From: JAKORR01 sp964608495
Lineage (GTDB): Bacteria; Armatimonadota; Zipacnadia; Zipacnadales; FEN-943
Length of the DNA stretch: 5,333 nucleotides
Direction of reading: 5' to 3'
NCBI GenBank assembly: GCA_964608495.1
Contig: CAZSOQ010000306.1
Coordinates: 1 to 5,333 of the forward strand
The notes under the pieces were generated by a model. That model was not told where the DNA came from. It was given only the letters and a program-made list of their open reading frames with translations, and made no database searches. Position numbers and translations under genes: made by a program. Positions 1 through 5,333 of this stretch are shown piece by piece (positions within the stretch are counted from its first letter, which is position 1; every line of letters begins with the position of its first letter).

Positions 1-21
1 GTCCGCAAGCAGGGGGCGCGG

Positions 22-34
22 GGGACGGCGTCCC
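22..34. other. Small GC hairpin downstream of the hydrolase-like gene
   Basis: GGGAC (22-26) pairs with GTCCC (30-34) across a 3-base loop, about 43 bases past the stop codon of the minus-strand gene. No T-run follows on the minus strand, so it is at best a weak terminator or 3'-end hairpin. The rest of bases 1-76 shows nothing I can assign. Confidence 0.2.
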
Positions 35-76
35 GTGCACGGCAGTCGCGCACCGGATGGCAAGCCCCCCGCTCCC

Positions 77-1387
77 TCACTCCAGGGGCCCCGGGTCCCG
101 CCCGGCCAGCCGCTCGGCAAGCCTCCCGATAAGGTCCATCCCCGTGTCGGCGTGCTCGAAGCTCGCGGCCTCGTGCACGTCAAGCCCGTCGAACCCGTTG
201 CCCAGCGTCCGCGCCGCCCACTCGGCCATCTGTGCGTCCAGCTTCTGGCGCCCTCCCGGCAGCCACTCGCTGAACAGGTATAGCTTGGTCTTCCCCCGGC
301 AGTAAGCCTGGTATTCCCGCGCGGCCCACGCCCACAGGTCCTCGCCCTCCGCCGGGGCGATGCCCTTCGCCTTCCAGTACACGTGTCCCGGGTTCGAGCA
401 GATCTCGTAGTCCCCCACGATGATCGCGTCGGCGATGCCCTCGTCCACGAGCTCGCGCCACAGGTTCCGCCAGCGCACCACCACATGGTCGCCGAAGTAG
501 GGGTCGGCCGAGAAGTGCGTATAGTCGCCGAGCTGCAGGCCCACCCACAGCTCCTTGCCGCGCCCGTGGCACTCCGCGGCCAGCTCCCGGTAGAGCTGGT
601 TCACGAACTCGCCCTTGATCCTGTGCCAGGCCTCGCGGTCGAAGTCCTCCGCCGTGCGCAGGTCCACGCCGTAGCGCTTGCGGTACTCGTCCACCACGGG
701 CTGCTCGAAGCCGTAGAAGTCGTCCTCGTGCACGTTGGGCAGATGCCGGCAGTGCGCGCTCGTCGAGCAGTGAAGCCCGTCGGCCCCCAGGTCGAGTAGC
801 TCGCGCGCCTGCGCCACACGCCAGGCTCGGGCCTCGGGCCACGCGTAGCTCGTCAGGCCCTCGAAGTAGGTCTTGCCGTCCCTGGCGGTCCACTGGCAGT
901 GCGGGTGCTCGTCCAGGAACTTCGACCGGTAGCCCGGGTACCCGTCGTCGTAGATGTCCATCCACAGAACGACCTTCATCCCCAGCTCGTGCCCCACGCG
1001 CACGAACACCTCCGGCGGATTGAACGCCTCGATCGCCGTCGCGTACCGCTCGTTCCAGGCCTTGCGGCTGGTGACGTACTTCTCAGTGTCCTCCGGCTTC
1101 GCCTTGCGCTTCTCCCAGTGGGCGCGCGCCCCCGCCTCGTCGAAGCCGATGGGGTAGCTGAGCTGCGTGCGATACGGCAAGTACCCCAGGTACCCCATGC
1201 GCAGCAGCAGCGTCCCCACGCCGTTGGCGTGTAGGTCGCGGATGAGCTTCTCCACCTGCGCCTCGGTGATGGGCTCCGGCCGCATCACCACCTCGTCGTT
1301 GAAGTCAATGTCCACGATCAGCTCCGGCTGTCCGCCCACCGCCATCAGGGCCCCGGCCAGCATCGGGGGAGTCAGAAGCATCAACAT
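77..1387 (-). CDS. Secreted glycoside-hydrolase-like TIM-barrel protein (family-10-like)
   Basis: The 436-residue product looks like an exported (beta/alpha)8-barrel of the glycosyl-hydrolase-like group common in Planctomycetota-type genomes; its substrate cannot be read from sequence. After a hydrophobic N-terminus (about residues 1-20), probable barrel strands occur in order: LIVDIDFND (23), VGTLLLRM (57), MKVVLWMDIYDDGYPG (137), ADGLHCSTS (202), ELWVGLQLG (279), ADAIIVGDYE (319), KLYLFSEW (368) and FDGLDVHEA (399). The helix after strand 4 carries RYGVD and a Trp-rich segment typical of this group. Glu374 in FSEW sits where clan-A hydrolases keep the nucleophile (inference), but no Asn-Glu acid/base pair is visible at strand 4. 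I chose the ATG at 1387 because GGAGGT lies 8 bases upstream. An in-frame ATG at 1411 would add eight residues (MVRRRSCR), giving a better basic signal-peptide start but a weaker ribosome site. The fold call is fairly safe; enzymatic activity is not proven. Confidence 0.8.
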   Translation of the reverse strand: MLMLLTPPMLAGALMAVGGQPELIVDIDFNDEVVMRPEPITEAQVEKLIRDLHANGVGTLLLRMGYLGYLPYRTQLSYPIGFDEAGARAHWEKRKAKPEDTEKYVTSRKAWNERYATAIEAFNPPEVFVRVGHELGMKVVLWMDIYDDGYPGYRSKFLDEHPHCQWTARDGKTYFEGLTSYAWPEARAWRVAQARELLDLGADGLHCSTSAHCRHLPNVHEDDFYGFEQPVVDEYRKRYGVDLRTAEDFDREAWHRIKGEFVNQLYRELAAECHGRGKELWVGLQLGDYTHFSADPYFGDHVVVRWRNLWRELVDEGIADAIIVGDYEICSNPGHVYWKAKGIAPAEGEDLWAWAAREYQAYCRGKTKLYLFSEWLPGGRQKLDAQMAEWAARTLGNGFDGLDVHEAASFEHADTGMDLIGRLAERLAGRDPGPLE

Positions 1388-1395
1388 TCGGCATG

Positions 1396-1401
1396 ACCTC
1401 C
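1396..1401 (-). promoter_or_regulatory. Ribosome binding site GGAGGT of the hydrolase-like gene
   Basis: Read on the minus strand, GGAGGT lies 8 bases before the ATG at 1387. It is the best Shine-Dalgarno match near any start in this window and decides the start choice. It would lie inside the coding sequence if translation began at the ATG at 1411. Confidence 0.6.
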
Positions 1402-1558
1402 GGCGCACCATCGCGCCACTGGGGCTTCAGGCATCCAGGCTCTTCAGCCTCCGTCGCTGCGACTCCTCCCTCACGCCCCGGTCCCCCGAGGCAGGAGAAC
1501 CTCCGCCGGCGGCCAAGAGTCCCAAAGGATGGGAGGAGCCGGCTGCGCTCGCTGTGCG

Positions 1559-1582
1559 GCCGGCGCGGGGCACGCCGCCGGC
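1559..1582. repeat. GC-rich inverted repeat in the divergent spacer
   Basis: GCCGGCG at 1559-1565 pairs perfectly with CGCCGGC at 1576-1582 across a 10-base loop. There is no T-run on either side long enough for an intrinsic terminator, and a terminator would be out of place between divergent starts. It could be a leader hairpin in the plus-strand transcript or an operator. It could equally be chance in very GC-rich DNA, where GCCGGC motifs are common. Confidence 0.3.
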
Positions 1583-1637
1583 TTCCTTCAAGCCACGCGG
1601 CGAGGGTCCGGGAGGCGGCAGCAACACGAATCTCTCA

Positions 1638-2315
1638 GTGCGCAACGGGCCGAAGGCGGCGGCGGTGGTGGCATGCCTCTGGGCGATTGCCGGTGGGCCG
1701 TCGTGGGTTCGCGCCAACGACCTCGTCCTCGAGACCTTCACCCAAGACCGTGACGGCGTGCGCGACCTGGCCCTCGGCTTAACCCGCCGTGCCTTCGACA
1801 CCTTCTGCCTGCACCGCCGGCGCATGTGCCCGCCGGCCGGTCTGCCGGCGGTCTTCCGCGAGCGCTGCGGGGTCTTCGTCAGCGCGATCCGCGACGGTGC
1901 GCCGCGCTGCTGCATGGGATCGCTCTACCCGACGCAGCCCACGCTGGCGGAGGAGATCATCGCCGCGGCGGTGGCCGCCGCCGGGCTGGACCTGCGCTTC
2001 CCCACCATCCGCCCCGAGGAGCTGGAGGGCCTGCGGTTGGTGGTATCGCTGGTGGCGCCACCGGTGCCCCTCGCCGACCCCGAGGGCCTGGACCCAGTCG
2101 CCGACGGCCTGGCCGTGCGCTGGGGCGACCGCCTCGGTGTCGCCCTGCCCGGCGAGACGCGCCACCGCGATCGCATGATCCTCTGGGCCCGCCTGCGCGC
2201 GGGCGCGCCCGAGGGCGCCGGCGTCGAGTACTTCCGCGTGACGGCCGTGCGGCTCCTCGAGCCGCCCTGCGGTACACGGCGCGGCTCGGCGCCTCCCACC
2301 GAGCAGACGAGGTGA
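1638..2315 (+). CDS. AMMECR1-domain protein with an N-terminal signal peptide
   Basis: The 225-residue product matches the AMMECR1 fold, including the AmmeMemoRadiSam system protein A family. Recognisable blocks are CGVFVSAIRDG (77-87), the signature region PRCCMGSL (89-96), LAEEI followed by an Ala-rich helix, LDLRFPTI resembling the family's DPRFPPL, EELEGLRLVVSLV resembling its EL..L.IEVSVL, the GLAVRWGDRLGVALPG block, and a final EYFRVTAVRL strand. The family function is unsettled; AMMECR1 proteins are linked genetically to Memo-like and radical-SAM proteins. Two features are odd. The usual LRGCIG signature reads PRCCMG here. The N-terminus (Arg2, Lys6, hydrophobic 7-21, then WVRA before ND at 27) resembles a Sec signal peptide. 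The GTG at 1638 was chosen because it gives exactly this signal peptide; a GGGAGG lies 22 bases upstream, too far for an ideal ribosome site, so the start is less sure than the domain. A short VVAC could imitate a lipobox, but the hydrophobic stretch before it is too short. Confidence 0.8.
   Translation: MRNGPKAAAVVACLWAIAGGPSWVRANDLVLETFTQDRDGVRDLALGLTRRAFDTFCLHRRRMCPPAGLPAVFRERCGVFVSAIRDGAPRCCMGSLYPTQPTLAEEIIAAAVAAAGLDLRFPTIRPEELEGLRLVVSLVAPPVPLADPEGLDPVADGLAVRWGDRLGVALPGETRHRDRMILWARLRAGAPEGAGVEYFRVTAVRLLEPPCGTRRGSAPPTEQTR
2309..2312 (+). promoter_or_regulatory. Ribosome binding site of the macroglobulin gene, inside the end of the upstream gene
   Basis: GAGG overlaps the last codons of the AMMECR1 gene, with 10 bases between it and the ATG at 2323. 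Its spacing supports 2323 over the in-frame ATG at 2335, which would leave 22 bases. The arrangement favours translational coupling of the two genes. Confidence 0.45.
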
Positions 2316-2322
2316 TGCGACG

Positions 2323-5300
2323 ATGGGCCGCACCATGAGCTCTCGCGATTGCCGCCGGCGGGCGCGAGGTGCCTGCTGGGCCGCCGCCGTGCTACTCCTG
2401 GGCCTTGCGGTGCCAGCGGCGTCGGAGGATGCTCGCGCCGCCGCCCACAGGCCCAATATCAGCCTCGAAGTCCACCGGCGCAGCTTCGCCCCCAACCAGA
2501 ATCCCTACGTGCGCGTCTGCCTGTACAACCTCTCGCGCGTCCAGCTCTCCGCCTACCCCGTGGACGTCGAGCAGCTTGTCCCCAAGGCCTACTCGGCCAC
2601 CGACCGCACGCTCACCCGGCCCGGCAGCCTGCCCTACCAGCTCGCGCACCTGGACCTGTCCCGCCTCCGCCCCGCCAAGACCTGGAGCCACGCCCTCAAG
2701 AAGACCTACCCCGACGACTGGGTGGACACCGACGTCCGCGTGCCGGTCACCGCGCCGGGCGTGTATGTGATCGCGGCCTCGGGCGCGGGCGTGCAGGCCC
2801 GCACCTGGCTCGCCATCACCACGCGGGCGATGGTCTCGAAGCGCTCGCCGGACAAGGTCCTCGCCTGGGTCGTGGACGCCAAGACCGGGCAGCCCGTCGC
2901 CGACGTCCCGGTGGCCCTATACGGCATGAGGGGGCGCGTGGCGGTCGCGAGCACGGGCAAGGACGGCCTGGCCCGCTTCCACCCGCCGCCCCAGGGCGAC
3001 CCTTGCTTCCTCGCCACGCGCGGCGGCCCACCGGCCTTCGTGCTCTCCGGCGCCCCCGGCGACGAGAGGCCCTACCGGATCTACACCTACACCGACCGGC
3101 CCGTCTACAGGCCCGGCCACGTCGTCCGCTTCCGCGGCACCGTCCGTCGCGTCTCCCGCGGCCGCTACAGCCGGCCCGACGGCCTCAAGTCCGTGGTCGT
3201 CAGGATCCGCACCCGCGGCGCCACCGTCTACGAGAAAGAGCATGAGGTGAACGACTGGGGCACCTTCGACGGCGAGTTCGCCCTGGCCCCCGAGCCGCCC
3301 CTGGGCGACTACGACCTCGTCACCGAGGTCGGCCGGGCCAGCGACCGCAGCGTCGCCTACTCCAGCTTCAGCGTCCTCGCCTACCGCAAGCCCGAGTTCG
3401 AGGTCAAGGTGGACATCCCGCAGCCCCACTACCTGGGCGGCGAGACCGTCCCCGTCACCATCTCCGCCGACTACTACTTCGGCAGCCCCGTCTCGGGCGG
3501 CAAGGTCGCCTACGAGGTGTCCTTCAGCGAGGCAGGCGAGCCCGTCCCGGCGCGCGTGTTCTCGGCGGCCGGGCTGGGCACGGCCGGCATCGCCGACATC
3601 GAGGACGACTTCTCGGGCGAGGCCACCCTCGACGAGCAGGGCAAGTTCGTCCTCGAGGTGCCCACCCGCCACGTGCCCTTTAGCCGCTCTCTGCACGTGC
3701 GCACCGAGGTCAGCGAGCTCGCCCTGCGGCCCCGCGAAGCCTCCGCCTGGACCCTCATCACGGCGGCCAAGTTCAACCTCGCCGTCCAGCCCGACGAGTG
3801 GTCCGTCACCGTGGGCGATCCGGTCGTCCTGCGCGTCACCAGTCGCGACCACGACGACAAGCCCGTCTCCGAGCGCGTCGAGGTCACGGTCATCGAGTGG
3901 AAGTACGACCGCGAGGGCCGCGCCTGCGAGGAGCGCACGAAGACCGAGGTCGAGACCGACGCCCAGGGCCAGGCAACGGTGACCTTCAAGCCACAGCGCC
4001 CGGGGCGCTATGAGGTCGAGGCATGGGCCATGGACGATGAGCGCAACCCGGTCTTCGCCAGCAGCGACTTCCACGTCAGGCCCAGGGAGCCCGAACGGCC
4101 CCTGCCCTCGCTCTTCATGGAGGCCGACCGCGACACCTACCGGCCCGGCGATGTGGCCCTCGTCCACGTGCGCACCAACCGGCTCGGCGCTTGGGCGCTG
4201 ATGACCGTCGAGGGCGAGTTCCTCTACGACGCCGTCGTCCACCGCATCCTCGCGGGCGAGTTCGACCTGCGCGTGCCCGTCACCGAAGCCTACGTCCCCG
4301 GCGTGCGCGTCCGGCTGATCATGGTCCGCGACGGCGACGATCGCTCGGGGAGCGCCCGGCTCAACCTGCCGCCGGAGGACCGGCACTTGGACCTCATCAT
4401 CGCCCCGGACAACCAGACCTACGAGCCGGCCCAGAAGGCCACCTATTCCCTGACCGTGCGCGACCACCAGGGCCGCGGGGTCACGTCGGACCTGGGCCTC
4501 GGCGTCGTGGACGCCGGCGTCTACGCGATCAAGGAGGACGAGACGCCCGATCCCTTCCAGGTCTTCTGGGGCCGCGTCGCCGACCGGGTCAGCACCGACT
4601 TCTCCCTCGCCAAGCTCTACCCGGGGGGCGCCTACCAGGCGGCCACGCCCGCCTCGGCCAAGGCGGAAGAGCAGGCCCCGGAGACCGCCGAGGGCATACG
4701 GATCCGCCGCCGCTTCCTCGACACGGCCTACTGGGCCGCCTCGATCATCACAGGCCCTGACGGCCGCGCCGACGTCAGCTTCGACCTGCCCGACAACCTC
4801 ACCACCTGGCGCGCCACGGCCCGCGCACTCACCGATGACGCCAAGGCCGGCGAGGCCAGGAACAATGTCACCGTCACCATGCCCCTGCTCGTCCGGCTGG
4901 CACTGCCGCGGTTCTACGTCGAGGGCGACGAGGGCACGGCCGCGGCCATGGTCCACAACTACACGGGCCAGCCCAGGACCGTGAAGGTGGCCCTGAGCGC
5001 CACCGGCGCCCGCGTGCTCGGCGAGCCGCAGCAGACCATCAACCTCGAGCCCGAGGCCATCCAGCGGCTCACCTGGAGCATCGAGGCCGTCGGCCCCGAC
5101 CGGGCCCGCTTCCTCGTCAGCGCCGACGGCGGCCCCGACGCCCGGGACGCCATGGAGAGCACGCTGCCGGTGCTCGCCAACGGCGTGAAGAACGTGGACG
5201 CCTTCGCCGGCGTGGCCCAGCAGAGCGCCCAGGTCACTGTGCCGCTGCCCGCCGACGCCCTGCCCGGCAGCGCCAGACTCGAGGTCTCGCTGTCACCCTC

Positions 5301-5333
5301 GCTCGCGGGGCCCATCTTCGAGGCCCTCGACTA
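2323..5333 (+). CDS. Bacterial alpha-2-macroglobulin family protein, 3' end beyond the window
   Basis: The frame is open from 2323 to the edge (1003 complete codons). The protein should be a large envelope or secreted protease trap. Residues 1-35 form a signal peptide: several Arg, then AAAVLLLGLAVPAAS. A series of beta-sandwich macroglobulin domains follows. Landmarks are YTDRPVYRPG (256-265, the classic MG2/A2M_N motif), ISADYYFGSPV (380-390), a bait-region-type domain from about 595 with DTYRPGD near 606, VVDAGVYAI (728-736), and the A2M-family core with TAYW (801), ITGPDGRADVSFDLPDNLTTW (about 808-829) and LVRLALPRFYVEGDE. The visible end, GPIFEALD plus a partial TA codon, is the lead-in to the thioester domain in related proteins. 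The expected CxEQ thioester, its helical domain and the receptor-binding domain lie outside the window and cannot be confirmed. Bacterial relatives usually exceed 1500 residues. It follows the AMMECR1 gene by 7 bases, with no terminator between; no penicillin-binding protein gene, the common partner of such proteins, is visible. Confidence 0.92.
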   Translation, partial: MGRTMSSRDCRRRARGACWAAAVLLLGLAVPAASEDARAAAHRPNISLEVHRRSFAPNQNPYVRVCLYNLSRVQLSAYPVDVEQLVPKAYSATDRTLTRPGSLPYQLAHLDLSRLRPAKTWSHALKKTYPDDWVDTDVRVPVTAPGVYVIAASGAGVQARTWLAITTRAMVSKRSPDKVLAWVVDAKTGQPVADVPVALYGMRGRVAVASTGKDGLARFHPPPQGDPCFLATRGGPPAFVLSGAPGDERPYRIYTYTDRPVYRPGHVVRFRGTVRRVSRGRYSRPDGLKSVVVRIRTRGATVYEKEHEVNDWGTFDGEFALAPEPPLGDYDLVTEVGRASDRSVAYSSFSVLAYRKPEFEVKVDIPQPHYLGGETVPVTISADYYFGSPVSGGKVAYEVSFSEAGEPVPARVFSAAGLGTAGIADIEDDFSGEATLDEQGKFVLEVPTRHVPFSRSLHVRTEVSELALRPREASAWTLITAAKFNLAVQPDEWSVTVGDPVVLRVTSRDHDDKPVSERVEVTVIEWKYDREGRACEERTKTEVETDAQGQATVTFKPQRPGRYEVEAWAMDDERNPVFASSDFHVRPREPERPLPSLFMEADRDTYRPGDVALVHVRTNRLGAWALMTVEGEFLYDAVVHRILAGEFDLRVPVTEAYVPGVRVRLIMVRDGDDRSGSARLNLPPEDRHLDLIIAPDNQTYEPAQKATYSLTVRDHQGRGVTSDLGLGVVDAGVYAIKEDETPDPFQVFWGRVADRVSTDFSLAKLYPGGAYQAATPASAKAEEQAPETAEGIRIRRRFLDTAYWAASIITGPDGRADVSFDLPDNLTTWRATARALTDDAKAGEARNNVTVTMPLLVRLALPRFYVEGDEGTAAAMVHNYTGQPRTVKVALSATGARVLGEPQQTINLEPEAIQRLTWSIEAVGPDRARFLVSADGGPDARDAMESTLPVLANGVKNVDAFAGVAQQSAQVTVPLPADALPGSARLEVSLSPSLAGPIFEALD
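4618..4719 (+). other. Candidate protease-bait linker within the macroglobulin
   Basis: Residues about 766-799 are a low-complexity, probably unstructured segment rich in Ala, Glu, Pro and Lys (for example ATPASAKAEEQAPETAE), followed by the basic cluster RIRRR. It lies between the VVDAGVYAI block and the TAYW start of the conserved A2M core. In macroglobulins the exposed bait that proteases cut occupies a comparable place. The assignment rests on position and composition only. Confidence 0.45.

Larger units (their letters stand above)
1388..1637. other. Divergent intergenic region
   Basis: These 250 bases separate the start of the minus-strand hydrolase gene from the start of the plus-strand AMMECR1 gene, so they should contain promoters for both directions. 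I see no convincing -35/-10 pair; the stretch is too GC-rich for a sigma70-like site to stand out. It does contain several dyads: a 10-base palindrome CCGCCGGCGG at 1503-1512, a 5-base stem TCCCA/TGGGA at 1520-1534, and a 7-base stem at 1559-1582. Reading frames that cross it have no homology I recognise and look like GC-driven shadows. No riboswitch core was recognised. Confidence 0.5.

Noticed and set aside
1415..1422. GCCACTGG resembling the conserved box of cobalamin riboswitches
   Set aside because: The other conserved elements of that riboswitch are not in the right places on either strand, and the neighbouring gene has no link to cobalamin.
1167..1637. In-frame upstream extension of the AMMECR1 gene back to 1167
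   Set aside because: The extra 157 residues lie mostly antisense to the hydrolase gene and look like random GC-rich translation. The AMMECR1 blocks and a sensible signal peptide begin at or after 1638.
1668..1676. Lipobox-like VVAC in the AMMECR1 N-terminus
   Set aside because: Only about six hydrophobic residues precede the Cys, and the hydrophobic stretch continues well past it. A Sec peptide cut near residue 26 fits better.
2349..3245. A 298-codon plus-strand frame rich in Arg and Pro
   Set aside because: It overlaps the macroglobulin gene in another frame and has the Arg/Pro composition of a shadow frame.
2917..4956. A 679-codon open frame on the minus strand opposite the macroglobulin gene
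   Set aside because: Its translation is Gly/Val/Asp/Ala-rich with no recognisable domain. Such mirror frames arise from strongly GC-biased third positions on the other strand, where the macroglobulin motifs are unmistakable.

Overview
This is a GC-rich window with three protein genes and no RNA genes, mobile elements or CRISPR arrays that I can see. The third codon positions of the genes are almost all G or C. The gene content is a secreted glycoside-hydrolase-like TIM barrel, an exported AMMECR1-domain protein and a large exported alpha-2-macroglobulin-like protein. That suits a large-genome, high-GC bacterium of the Planctomycetota or a neighbouring PVC-type lineage, perhaps from an environmental assembly. 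This taxonomic guess is inference; no marker gene is present.

Layout: bases 1-76 hold only a small GC hairpin downstream of the first gene. Bases 77-1387 (minus strand) encode a family-10-like glycosyl hydrolase of about 436 residues with an N-terminal export signal. Bases 1388-1637 are the divergent intergenic space, which must hold the control regions of both directions. It shows GC-rich inverted repeats but no clear promoter. Bases 1638-2315 (plus strand) encode an AMMECR1-domain protein with an apparent signal peptide and an altered signature motif. Seven bases later, at 2323, a large alpha-2-macroglobulin family gene starts and runs off the right edge after 1003 codons. The cut falls about where the thioester domain is expected to begin.

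The two plus-strand genes are almost certainly co-transcribed: the gap is 7 bases and the Shine-Dalgarno-like GAGG of the second gene lies inside the end of the first. Both products appear to be exported, so an AMMECR1 protein and a protease-trapping macroglobulin would share the cell envelope. AMMECR1 proteins are better known as cytoplasmic partners of Memo-like and radical-SAM proteins, so this pairing is the most unusual feature here. The hydrolase gene points the other way and need not be functionally linked.
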